Part shown: piece by piece, positions 48,823 to 60,354 of the stretch
Numbering within the stretch: the first letter of the stretch is position 1
Layout of the letters: every line of letters starts with the position of its first letter
Origin: Rhynchosporium graminicola
Taxonomy: Eukaryota; Ascomycota; Leotiomycetes; Helotiales; Ploettnerulaceae
Direction: 5' to 3'
Assembly: GCA_900074885.1 (NCBI GenBank)
Contig: FJUW01000007.1
Coordinates: 858,704 to 922,703 of the forward strand
Length of the DNA stretch: 64,000 bases
Program-made: the position numbers and the translations under genes
The notes under the pieces: generated by a model
What the model saw: only the letters and a program-made list of their open reading frames with translations
Databases searched by the model: none
What the model was told of the DNA's origin: nothing

Positions 48823-51341
48823 TACTATAGTATTAATTATACGTATATAAGGTACTATAACGATTATAAGACGCTAGATTATAAGCCGACCTTAAGAAGT
48901 ATGAATTTAACGTTACTCGTACTAAATACCTTAGATTTATTATCTTTACTTCTGGAATCGAGGTAGACCCTAAGAAGGTTAATATTATATAATCTTGGAA
49001 TTACCTGACTATAGTTAAGGGCGTATAATCGTTCTTAGGCTTTTGTAACTTCTACTGACGATTTATTAAGGACTATAGAATTATTATAAAACCTCTTATG
49101 TAACTCACTAAAAATAACGTGTTATTTCGGTTCGCTAGAGAGTGCAAAGATGCCTTTAATCACCTAAAGCACGCTCTTACTTCGGTACTACTCCTCTACT
49201 ACTATTAGTAATATCTACCTTATATAATCGAAACAGATGCTAGTGATAGAGTAATAGCAGGTGTGCTATCGTAATAGCACGACGAAGACTAGTTCCTAGT
49301 AGCTTACTTCTCTAAGACTATATTACCTGCTGAGCTTAATTACGCTATTCACGATAAGGAAATGCTCGTAATTATATAATCTTTTAGTAACTGGAGATCT
49401 GAGCTCGCAGGCGCACTGTATTAGGTCCGCGTTATTACTGATTATAAAGCTCTTAAGTACTTTATAACCTCTAAATAGCTAAACGTACGATAAGCCCGAT
49501 AAGCTGAGCTACTCGCAGATTATAACTTTATAATTACCTATCGACCTAGGAAGTATAATCTACTCGCTGAAACTCTCTCTCGAAGAACAGATAAATTAGA
49601 AAACTAGAATAACGCTAAAAGAAATTAGCGTTTATAGAAGCTGCTACGCGAAGACTAAATCGATCTAGTACTACTAATAAGTAACCTCCGGAACAGCTCC
49701 GACTCTATAGATAACTTTAAGCTTATTAACGCCTTAGAAGTCGCCGACTTATCGCTAGTCTTTTCTATAGTATAGTAAGTACTTAACGCTAATCGCATTA
49801 CGCTATTACTCTAAGCTTTACGGAAATAAGCTCTTTCAACTACTCCTAGAAAACTAACTATAGAAAAAGATCTTCTACTCTATAAAGGAAGACTAATAAT
49901 ACTTAACGTCTTATACCTTCGCACGCTACTTATACGCGAAGTATACGACAAATTAGAGACTGCATATCTAAGTATAAAGAAGACCTTATAACTGCTAGTA
50001 TTATAATACTAGTAGTACGGAATCGCTTTAACTATTAACTAGTACTACTATAACTATTATACTTGCTGACGAATTCAAGTGCCGCGTGATAAGAAACCGG
50101 GCCTCCTCTAACCTCTGCCTATACTATCACGTCTATAGGAGTATATTATAGTCGATTACTATAGCTTCAACCGCGATAAATACAGCTACGATAACGTTCT
50201 CGTATTTATCGACCGTTTCAGTAAATAAGTAATTAGTATTCTATGCCGAAAGACCTCCGATGCGCGCGATCTTGTAAAGCTTTACTTATACTACGTATAC
50301 CGCTATTTCGGAGCTCTATTGATAATTACCTCTGACAGAGGGCTTTAATTCGTTTCCCGTTTTTGGACTGCAGTTATTATAATTCTCGGCACTAAAAGAT
50401 AGCTTTCTGCAGTAGACTACTCGCAAATAGATAGCTAAATAGAGATCTATAACTAATATCTCTAACGCAAATTACGATCTTTTATCTCTTACTATTAAGA
50501 TAACTAGTCGGAATTCTTACTTATTATAGACTACGCCTAGATAACTCTCCCTAACGAATCCCTTAGAGGTCTCTTACCCTTTAAAGTCGTTTATAGATAT
50601 ATACCCCGCGTTAATTAGAATTGGAAAGACTTACTTGACTCTACTACGCCTGCTAATAAGTTAAGTACTTAGTAAGCTCTAGATTACGCTAATCGTCTGC
50701 GCGACGCTTAGACTACCGCTTAATCAAGCCTCTAACGTGTATAAGCTAAGATAGCCTAATCCTATAATCGCTTACGCTATGAAGTCGACTTTACTATAGA
50801 CGACTTTATCTAGCTAGATATACGCTACTTTATAAGTACTCGACCTAGCAAAAAACTCGACTTCCTGACTAATAGACCCTTCCGTGTAATTGAAAAGGTC
50901 GGAAGCTCTTATCGTCTAGAGCTCCCTGCTAGTATAAAAGTATATAACGTATTCCCTGCTGCTAAGCTACGGAAGTATCTAAACGACTCCTTACTAGGAT
51001 AAACCTTACCGCTGCTACTACCTATTAATATCACTAGTGACGATAAATAGGAGATCGAAGATATACTTGCGTGCCGCAAGCAGCGCAATAGCCTCTTATA
51101 CTGAGTTTCCTAGTTAAATCAAGACGTCGATCTTATATAGTACGACGCTATAGATGTTAAATACGCTCTCGCTAAGCTGTAATAATTCCACCTTAATAAC
51201 CCGACGTAAGCTAGACCTCCTGCTAGACTACCTAATTAGCTGAAAGCTTTCTACGATAGAATTGATAATTACGACTACCTTAATAGTAATAAGGAGATAG
51301 ATTAACGCTCGAGGGCGAGCTTTTTTCGGAGGAGGGGGTAG

Positions 51342-51576
51342 TGTGACGACTAGTCAGGTTTGGAGGTCCCTCCCTATTGGTAGAAACACTTACTGCTAAG
51401 CGAGATTACCCGAGTAGAGTTTAGGGGCCCCTTTTCATATATATACTTCTATTCTCTCTCTACTTCTAGACTCCTTAGTTGTAGATTCTCAAGTGATTCT
51501 TACTACTTCATATTCATAGTAATATGAGGTCTTATTACTCAGGTAGTTTTGAGACCTTTCTAGAGCAAGCGTCACA
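51342..51576 (+). repeat. 3' LTR of Ty3/gypsy element
   Basis: 235 bp, TGTGACGACTAG to CGTCACA. It retains the CACA end that the 5' copy has lost. Confidence 0.92.
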
Positions 51577-51581
51577 GAGGA
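51577..51581. repeat. Right 5-bp target duplication of the LTR retrotransposon
   Basis: GAGGA, matching 44889-44893. Transposase sequence resumes directly after it. Confidence 0.9.
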
Positions 51582-51928
51582 AATATTATAAAACAGATAC
51601 TTCGAGAGATGAATATTCGAGTTATGAGTTAGCCTCTGTACTCTCCTGATTTAAATCTAATCGAGAACCTTTAGGCTTTAATGAAAGCAGAGCTATATCG
51701 ATTACACCCTGAGCTAGAGCACGCTCCTGATACTAACGCTACGCTTAACGCGTTAATTCAAGGTGCGTAAGAAGCGTAGCATGCTATTGATAACGGGATT
51801 CTCTATCGACTAGCTACTACTATAGATCATCGAGTAAAGTCGGTAATCGAGGCGAAAGGGTAGTATACAAAATATTAGAATTATATCTTTAATTCTAGTT
51901 ATTTACCTTGAAAAGCAGCGAGTAAATA

Positions 51929-51998
51929 ACTGCCTAATCGGGTAAGTGATACTTGGCTACAAGGGGGGGGGGGTGCAGATACTTTTTGCACCCTACTG
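51929..51998. repeat. Right terminal inverted repeat of Tc1/mariner element
   Basis: 70 bp with a run of eleven G, inverse of 44000-44068; followed by the TA duplication at 51999-52000. Confidence 0.92.
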
Positions 51999-52000
51999 TA

Positions 52001-55000
52001 CACAAGGCACAACACCGAAAAAATGACAACTTTGCGGCCTCGCGCTCTCCAGAGGTGAGAGATACAAGACAGCCGAATCACTGGAATCAGCCTCAAGCCC
52101 GGCATGTGTGAGGGTCAGGCGAAACCCTTCCAATCCTTTGCATTCCTGATCCGATTCTCGATACTCACTTCTATGGAAATATGCTCCCAGTCAGCTGCCA
52201 GGTGTCAGCCCAGTGATTACGAAAGACTGATATCAGTCTTGCGTGTGCAACCCGTGGCTCATTTAGATGGCAATCTCAGCTGGAGGCGTTTTCATCTCCC
52301 GTATACACAACCACACAATACAAATTGACACTACACATTCAAAAAAAAACTCCAAAAAAGCAATTGTCAGAGAGTCAACGACGCGCAGTAAAAGCAACCA
52401 TGATGCCTGCCCTCCAACTGCAATTCGAACTTGCTATTCGACAATGGAATGGATTACTCGATATAGAATGCCGAGGCTTTGTACGCTGCCAGTTACTGGA
52501 CTCGTTTGAAAAATCCGCAGCATGCCATCTCACACAACAATTACCATAGCATGTGGCGTTAGCCGTCGGGACAGCAGTGTCGAACTACCCCAGCATGAAA
52601 ACAACGGCTTCAATATCGAGAACTATAAATTCGCACGCCTGACACAATTCCTAGATTCTTTCTTGATCATGGTTTGAAGCTGGTTCCCTCCTCCAGTATC
52701 GGGGAGCCGTGCAGATCACTGATCAACTCCGGCGGAGACAACCTCCAACAACCTGTATCGGGTATGACTGGCGCAATTCTCCTATGGACTTTGTCTACGG
52801 AAGTCTGATCCGTACTCGAAACGCACAACACCACAAGAATGACGCGCGCCAGTATCGTGAACTCTATCGCTCTGACAGCGGTAGGGTGCACGATTAGCGG
52901 TGAGCCTTCGAGGGTGGAGGGGTTGGAGGGGTTGGAGAGGGAGGGGCTGGCTTGGAAGAAAGACCCTTAGGTCCATTTAATTCTATTATATTTTATTTTA
53001 TTTTTATTTCCTGCCCCTCCCATCGTCAGAGCCATCCACCGGACAGCCAAAGGTCAAGCTTGCCCAAGCCCAAGCCCAAACCCAAGGTATATTTCTCTAT
53101 TTCCTTATCACTCTTCACACCTGCTCCGTGCACGGGATACACCCAGAAAGCGCTAACTAAACTAAATATGTGCCACTCTCTATCGTAGCTAATCCTAGCG
53201 GCATGTGCGCTTCACCGAGAAAGTCATCCGCCATCAATTCAACTACCCCGGCTCCCCAAAAACCAAACAATACGGATAATCGCTGAAGCATTGCTATTTG
53301 GCAACAAAAGATGAGATGGTGATGCCGGTCTTCCGTACCAAGACAAGAGCCGGTTACACTCCTACATATTATCCCTGCTCTTTCTACTAAGTAGGTAATG
53401 ATCGAAACACTTTCGAAATCGTCGTGGGGAGCATATCATGTTTCTATCTTAGCAGCCTCGACAAGGGTCAACGTTACTCACCGACGTTTTATCGGCAGAT
53501 AAGATAGATAACTTAGATTCCGAACCAAAAGTGACCAGACGGGTAACAGATGGGTCTATCGAATATGGGGGCTGGTCGGTCGTTGGTGTACCGTAGGGGG
53601 AGGATTCAAGCGACGGTCCTGCCTCCTTAGTCTCGTGCTAGATGTTTACAACTGCCGTTTGGAGTAGATCTCCAAATGATTTCGATTGTCAGCGTACTTA
53701 GTATGCTTCCAGAAACGTGGGTGCTGATCGAGTCAAGAGCTTGACCTTGACTCAGCATATCTCCACCCCGCGAAGGTGCACATCAACGTACAATGAAGTC
53801 ATATTTTAACAAAGGACCAGTGATTGTGCTTTGTATTTCTCAATCCTTGGATACACATTCAAGCGATTGGCGCTCCTCGAAGTTCAAGAGAATCATGTAT
53901 TAGTCACGTGGATGAAATCATCCCCCGTATTTAGCCGGGCCAAGGCCCGGATTGTTAGGCGAGAGACACAACAACATCACGCCGGCCGACTCTATCCCGT
54001 ACGTGGAGAGTTACAAGTCATATGGATGTTAATTGCAAGCTGCAAGCTACGAGCTCCTCCAGAATCCCTTTTCTTGGAGGGAGGGACCAGCAAGTAGCAG
54101 GCAAGTCGGAGATTATACCTCTTTCTCTACAACCCTAACGTACGATTCTGTTCATCTGTTCTCTACCCAATATAAGGTAGAGCAACCCCGCCAGGTCCCA
54201 CCACGACATTCACAGCATGCATGGATCACCCCGACAGCATTCGAACACGTCGAACACCAACAAAAAACAAAACGACGTTGATTCCCGTCTTACGTTCCTC
54301 GGTATAGACGCATCCAGGATAGTGTGAATAGCTTCAACTTCCCACACCCACTCATGGTTCCAATCATACAACACATCTCTTTCTCGAACTTGGCAGAAGT
54401 AGAGAGTTTTCTAACCTTGCTGCTCATGTCTTGGATTGTTTAACTTTGATAAGGAGAGGTAGACAGAGTGAGGCTTACTAGATCGACGAGAAGTAACAGC
54501 AAAGGGATCAGCCAGAAGGAACCCTGACAATCGGCAAAAGTATGGCATTAGCATGGGCTCATCACGGTTCGTTCACCTTTAGTGATCGTCGCTCACGACT
54601 TTCCCACCTGCCGAGAGAACGAAATATCAGAAAAAGATGATTGGCGCGCTAGGCGCTAACATGCTCACTGCAGCGCTTAGTCGTCTTTCAGTCCGTCGGT
54701 CAAGAAACCTTATGGTGAAGATGCGGTTCGCCGGCACTGGCTGAGCCCAACCATTTTGCATGCGAGCTCGCCTTGACTTAGTTCGTTCGCCTCATCTGTC
54801 GAGTTTCAGCTTCTGACTTACTAGCATGAAATTGAGTTCGAGACGTTCAGTATGTGGTTTTTTGCAGTGTCTCGGGCGGGCACTGAGGGAGATGGATAAG
54901 GTAGAGATAGACGCCCAGAGTCACGGTCACGTACGGAAGTACCGTGATCGCCTATCTACGTAGGGTCGACCGGCCCGTCTTATTGTGATCAAGTTATCTG

Positions 55001-57466
55001 TTCTAATGCGGGTATAGCAGGGGTTTTACAAATCACATGCCAAACAACTATGAGGAATGGTATGCAAGGGCCTCAGCAATTCAACTTCCACTACAGCACC
55101 TGACTTTCACTGCCGAGTGGGTGTTCACTACGGATGTACAGTACCTACTCACCGTCACCTCAGCTACCAAAATAGATCACGACACGAGCAGTCCTCAGCC
55201 CTAGCTTCGGCGCTTCAAAGCTCTAGCTCTAGCTCAGCAAGTCAGCAGACCGCACTTTGGATACCGACGTGCAGAGACATTGAACCGGCATTAGATACTC
55301 ACACAACTATCAAACAACCGACCAATTAACCAATTAATCAAGTCCTTGGCATTGCTTCACGCCTGACCAGGTTGCACTCCCTGCTACGAACCTGCACACT
55401 ATCATAGTGTGCCCAGCCATTATCATCCGTGTCAGCTCGCCTTGCAAAAGAAATTCACCAACCACCAAACGACCAACAAATTGACGAATCAACAAAGTAC
55501 TCACCGTCCTTTAACGCCTGGCTGGGTAGAAAGCCCACTAGATGTTAACATACCTCGACCACTCATTTCTTCGGTATAAGCTCGCTTAACATATGTTGCA
55601 ATAACCACCTATCAACTCACCACTCGCTAGTTACACATCTCTAGCTCGTACTCACATACTGAAATGCTTTTTCTCGCATTGTTTTTGTCTCAGATGATGA
55701 AGGCGAGATTAAACATATTTTGTATCAGCTAGACAAATCTTATGCTCTTACAGCTTTACTGTAGTACCCGAGCTACAGTACGCAGAGCTCGAAGGCAAAG
55801 AAGAGAGTGGTTTTTCGGCCCGGTAACAGCGTATCAGCGGCATCGTGTCGACCAGTCGTTGCCACTAAGGTTCGGATCTGTATCTTGACTGGTGTTCCAA
55901 ATAAGGAGCAGATCATTTGTTTCCTCGAATCTTAATCTAATTGGATGAGTACGTGTAATATAGGGTTAATGTGAAGACACTGAAGAAGTAGGTGGGAAAG
56001 GCATAGTTTCTTCCTTCCTTTCAGCGCATGGTTTTACAAGCCTGAGTGCCGTTGGGGGGGTGGGGGGGGGGGAAGAACAGAATATCTTAATGTCATCTTG
56101 ATGCAGAATTCACATTTTCCTCTATCCTGTTTACTCACGTGTGAGGCCAGACCAAGTACCCCCAATTTAATGTCTAACTCCTCCTTCCCAATCAGAAAGA
56201 GAATTCCGCACTCTTGCCATGCACTAGTGTACCGTCGGATCAGACCCATTGATGGGCTAAGAAAAAAAATAGAACTCGCATCCCAGGTAGTGTGAGTCTT
56301 CTATCTTTAATACCTTTTATAATCAGATAAAACCCTCATATATATATATGCATAACCTAATCCTTTATATACATCAACCCACCATGAACCAGGGCCAGAA
56401 GCAAGCAAGCAAGCAAATCGTAAAATTCCAAAAGCCTCTTCCCAAGGTTTAACACTCTCTAACATCCCTAGATAGAGGGCACAACAATTCACAATCATAA
56501 CCTCAACTACCACCTGAACTCGTCTCTGAATCGCCTGGTAGGAGCGAGCTCCATGCATATCTATTGATGTGGTGATGTGATGTGATGTAATGTGATCTGC
56601 TAAGCCGAAGTCAACAATTAAGCGAGAAGTGCTTGGACGGTTGATATTTACCGTGTCAAGTTAGGGTTTGGCTTTAGAGTAGGGATAACACACAGAAGAT
56701 GGGATTCTGGGTGGTGGAATGTATGGAATGAATAGCTTCTGAATAGATGGATGTGTTACTGATGGTCATCGTTTGTGTTAGCGGGATGAAAGTATGAGAC
56801 GATAGCGAGCCTCGACGCACTCGCTCGCCAAGGATCATATCCCAAGGCTTGTATGTCCCTAACAAGACACATGTGCCCAAATGCCGAAGCTCGAATATTG
56901 TTACGATTCGAGCCTTGCACAATGAAGATAGGGAACGGGGTAGAGGCTGACAATTTATAGGCAAACTGCGGTAGACCACAGCCTAGTGTGGCTGAGGACC
57001 ATTCCAACTGTTCTTGATTCTCTCTGCCGAGAGGTCACAAATTCAGGATATCCCTGGGATAGATAAGGCGGGTGGTGAATTTTGCTTTGTGATTATGGAC
57101 TACAATATAGCTTGAGTTTGCATTGCGACGTAGAGTTAAGACTTAGCTGGTCCGGTAGGTATGGATTGCTGGATCAAGACCGATAATCTGCAAGGACCGG
57201 AAAACCACAGCAAATCAGCTGTTAGACTGTAGTACGATATACCTCTCGCAGGCACAATGAGCAGGTTGTTTATACAAACCAGACACATTCTCTTGCAAGT
57301 CTCATTTTCCGGCATTCATCAGCAAGAGATTAGCAAGTCCCATCACAAGTTTTCGTGAGGTATGTCACCACCAATAGCCATCTACGAAACGAAGAGAATT
57401 TGATTCTTCGTCCATAAGTGAGTAACATAAGCACACCTTTGCTGATCGATAGTCTCAGAACACCTC
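52001..57466. other. Gene-poor region of about 5.5 kb
   Basis: No gene could be supported. There are only short open frames without motifs, for example minus strand 52667-52891 (no ATG start) and plus strand 53831-54097. A poly-G tract interrupted once lies at 56054-56072. CAAACGACC/CCAATTAACC-like words recur around 55310-55490 without forming a clear array. No transposon ends were found here, though decayed ones could escape notice. Confidence 0.45.
56054..56072. repeat. Poly-G tract
   Basis: Seven G, one T, then eleven G on the plus strand. Confidence 0.85.
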
Positions 57467-58210
57467 TCAATCTTCCCCCTCTACGCTAGTTGGACTTTCT
57501 AACCTTCGTTGGCCGCCCTCTCCATCGCCCTTACAGTACACCTCAGAATGACCACTTTGTTGGCAACGACGTAAAAAATATTCCATCTCAGAATAGACCA
57601 TGACAGTCACCCTCCTAGCGACCTCCTCAGCACTGTAATCGGACGTATCTACATTCCAATGAAAGATATTCAATCCCGCTGTATCGATGTCCGGTTCTAG
57701 TGGATCCATCAATCTACTCTGCCCTCTCATCCTCTTAAGTGTCTCCGGATCCACCGACTGCGTCTTTCGCTCCGTCACGCTACACAAGCGTTGGATGTTG
57801 ACGCTCTCGTTGCAACTAATGTTGAAAGTGAACATTGGAACTTTCCGCTCCCTCGCAATATCGACATAACGGAGGAATTGTTCCACTTCGGGTGCAGTAG
57901 CTCCCAAGCAAGCTGTCGTGATGATGACGAGGTTTTGATCGGGTATATTCTTGAGGGCATTGAAGAGTACATCTCTGACCTGGTCCCGCAGAAGGTCGTG
58001 ATATGGACTTTGAGTGGGCTCGATGGCTTGTACTGCTTCAAGGAGGACATGTCTGTTGATAAGACGGCATGATCTTGTTGGGACATGAGATGCGAGAGCT
58101 TTGGCGATAGTAAGTTTGCCAACTCCAGGGTAGCCGTTGAGGAAGATAATGCATGGTAGAATGGGCGGTGGACGGGGTAGTGGACCGGGTGGTGGAACGT
58201 TCTGAGCCAT
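57467..58210 (-). CDS. P-loop NTPase, nucleoside/shikimate-kinase-like
   Basis: Single-exon gene for 247 residues. After a Pro-rich N-terminus, a buried strand (CIIFLNGYPGVGKLT) carries a perfect Walker A motif at residues 26-33. The next part (LINRHVLLEAVQAIEP, then LLRDQVRDVLFNAL) and the strand NLVIITTACLGATAPEV follow the layout of small-molecule kinases of the AAA_33/AAA_18 type. No acceptor-specific motif was recognised, so the phosphorylated substrate is unknown. The ERKTQSVDPETLKRMRGQSR segment may be the Arg-rich lid. The ending LNIFHWNVDTSDYSAEEVARRV resembles the terminal strand-helix of ATP:AMP-type folds. ATP-dependent kinase activity is inferred from the fold, not shown. Confidence 0.75.
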   Translation of the reverse strand: MAQNVPPPGPLPRPPPILPCIIFLNGYPGVGKLTIAKALASHVPTRSCRLINRHVLLEAVQAIEPTQSPYHDLLRDQVRDVLFNALKNIPDQNLVIITTACLGATAPEVEQFLRYVDIARERKVPMFTFNISCNESVNIQRLCSVTERKTQSVDPETLKRMRGQSRLMDPLEPDIDTAGLNIFHWNVDTSDYSAEEVARRVTVMVYSEMEYFLRRCQQSGHSEVYCKGDGEGGQRRLESPTSVEGED

Positions 58211-60354
58211 TTCGAGATGGGGTAGTACTTTTTTTGGTATAGATGTTCGTGAGGATGTGGAGTCTTCATGCTGTGAAGATGTGTTGTAGATGCTAGGTGG
58301 TCGTTAGGACGCCCCTTCCGTGAGTTCCACATCGTCATCTACGTTCAAGGCAATCGCATTCTGACGATAGCACATCATGTCGAATTCGTTCAAGTTGACA
58401 TTATTAAGTCAAGCCGAGAACTATTGTTGGACAGCTGGCTAGGCAATTCTTTCTAGCAAGTTCTCAAATCGTACCTCGGTATAGACTGGATCATTTGGGA
58501 ATGACTCTGAACCTGGGAGCGATGTTTACATCTTGGGAGGACTTCATCATATCGATGGCGTTTCCCTAAGGTCTCTCTTACGAGAGAGTTGCGTGGATGC
58601 CATGCCAATTTGAAGCCCAATTATTCTAGATATGTTAGTAAGCAGTCGTCGTTTAAGTGTTTCTCAGCCCTTAAACGCTACCTCGCATAAACCACTCATC
58701 ACTATGGGGAATCTCAAAACCTAACTGAATCTCAGTCCCATTACTCTGGGGACATTCTCAGAATCTTCTCAGTATGATAAGTGAACTTTCACCGAATAGC
58801 AATAGTGGAAAATCTTGTCCTATTTGAAGCACTGCATTGACCGGGTAGAATGTTTTAATTCAAATTGTACCAAATTACACTAAATCTAGCCGATAATACT
58901 GCGATCAACTTGGAATCAATAGCCTCGGCTTGGTAATGGTTTCAGTATCTTTCGTAATGATTCCCTTGGCCAAAGGTATGGAGCATTTCTCTGCAGAGAA
59001 TCATTTGGTAAGAGTGATGGCCGCGTTGAAAAGGTGATCCTATAATATTCGATAGTAGGGGTATGTATTAAGATTACGATGCATATAAAGGGCCTCATCC
59101 TCTACGACAGCATAAGTGTATAAGCTATGAACACTGCTAAGACCCCAGAAACCTGGGGCGAAAGGGTTCAACGGATTGCGACGTGAGAAGTTGCATTTTG
59201 CTGGCCAGTCGTCCCGTCATTAGCAGCAAACTATTCACAAACCTCACGTTTCGTGGAAACCTACATTGAGAAGTATAGGCATTCTATATGGAGTTTTATT
59301 GATGATATCATTTCCGCACTCGAGGCATCCCTCATTCGATCAGGGTAGAATCTATCCATCGGTCACATCAAGATTGATTCGAGAAAGCCGATATTATGTC
59401 GACTACTCAACGAGCAGAAAGTTAACGAGTCTTCAGGATTTCTGCACATCTCAAAGAGGAAAAGTATAAGGTCAAATCAAAATGCAGTATATCAAGCGAC
59501 CATTTCTATACTCTACACTGAATGCCACGAGTGTACGAAAGAGCTTTCGATCGAGGGCTTCCTTTCCCTCTGATTACACAGACCCTACTACAGAAGTCCC
59601 GAGACCACCTGCAGTGAAAGGCCCCGGACACATACCCAGTGAACGGCCTCAAAAGTGGTGAGGTAAACTCTTACCATTACCGGTAAGCTTCAGCTCCACC
59701 TGTGGAGGAATTCTACCCGAGAATACATAGCGTATATGACAAACTACTTTGGAATCTAATTCTACCGACGATTACTAAGGATACTAGATGTTTCTACCTT
59801 TTCAGTGCTTACCAGGAACTATGCAGCCGGTACTTGGCACTGTATATGGCTAATGTACCATCAGCCAAGTTCCTCTATCTTTGTTTCCCTGTGAGAGGTG
59901 CATCGAGCATTCAACATCGTTTATATATACACGATTAAATCTGTGCCGCAAATATCTATGAAAAAAATCAAGATCGGGTGTACCTTTGCGGCTGTTCGAA
60001 CTATGACAATAATTACACTGCTTGCAGTGCTTTTTCATGCGGAATGGATTATCTTTGTTTTCTTTTGCCCCCTTGTTTAGCTGAGTTTGTAGATCATCTT
60101 GATTGGTAAGCGTAAAGTATTGTTACCGAAGATAATATATCATATACAACACCGTAAAGCAGAAACATGAGTCAACGCAAGCTACAATCACTCTCGGATA
60201 AATAGTGTGCTGAAAGTAGGGTTTATGCTTGTTTTCCATAGAAGGGGTTGGCTGCATTGCGCTGTTAGAACCACGAACACATTTGGCACGACAGCACTGC
60301 AGAATTTTCCTAATTATACAATGATATAGTGTACATAGTCTTGAAATCACAGAC
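58211..60354. other. Intergenic, 2.1 kb, no supported gene
   Basis: AT-leaning sequence with short open frames lacking motifs or ATG-plus-splice structure. No repeat or transposon terminus was recognised. Confidence 0.45.

Larger units (their letters stand above)
45192..51341 (+). pseudogene. Gag-Pol of Ty3/gypsy chromovirus-type element, multiply interrupted
   Basis: One plus-strand reading frame can be followed with many stops. An ATG at 45192 (MPRATK) opens the gag region. A protease-like DSGA segment is near 46835. Reverse transcriptase spans about 48170-48900, with LRFYIDFRALN, KLDIRQAFYRIRI and the catalytic YLDDILIYS at about 48657. RNase H (IETDASDR) and AELNYAIHDKEML lie at about 49220-49600. 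Integrase DDE segments follow (VFIDRFSK near 50200, LLITSDRG near 50320). Near 51050-51300 a segment EIEDILACRKQ...NSLLY resembles the chromodomain found at the end of fungal chromovirus integrases. Many stops stand where Gln or Trp is expected. Confidence 0.85.
44894..51576 (+). mobile_element. Ty3/gypsy LTR retrotransposon with chromodomain-like end (RIP-degraded)
   Basis: A complete but inactive element of about 6.7 kb, nested in the Tc1/mariner transposon. It has two 235-bp LTRs, a 5-bp GAGGA target duplication and a purine-rich tract (GGAGGAGGGGG) next to the 3' LTR. The internal order is gag, protease, reverse transcriptase, RNase H, integrase, then a chromodomain-like segment. This pol order with integrase last defines Ty3/gypsy. 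The reading frame is full of TAG/TAA codons. The interior also contains an assembly gap (n at 48692) with duplicated flanks. Confidence 0.93.
44132..51878 (+). pseudogene. Tc1/mariner transposase, stop-ridden and split in two
   Basis: The 5' half (44132-44893) starts MARGPELKP and holds the helix-turn-helix region and the first catalytic segment WSDECTVERE. The second-Asp segment EFMHDSAG falls just before the insertion site. The 3' half (51582-51878) carries SPDLNLIENL, the third-acidic segment typical of this family, in the same reading frame once the retroelement and one target copy are ignored. Several TAG/TAA codons replace expected Gln or Trp codons (for example after IENL), consistent with RIP. 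It cannot encode a working transposase. Confidence 0.88.
44000..51998 (+). mobile_element. Tc1/mariner DNA transposon, split by an LTR retrotransposon
   Basis: The outer element has 69/70-bp terminal inverted repeats (44000-44068 and 51929-51998) that begin CAGTAGGGTGCAAAAAGT and differ mainly by one base in a C/G homopolymer (10 against 11). It is flanked by TA, as for Tc1/mariner insertions. Without the nested retroelement and one copy of its target duplication the element is about 1311 bp, a normal size. It encodes one transposase, now disabled by stop codons and by the insertion at 44894. Confidence 0.92.
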
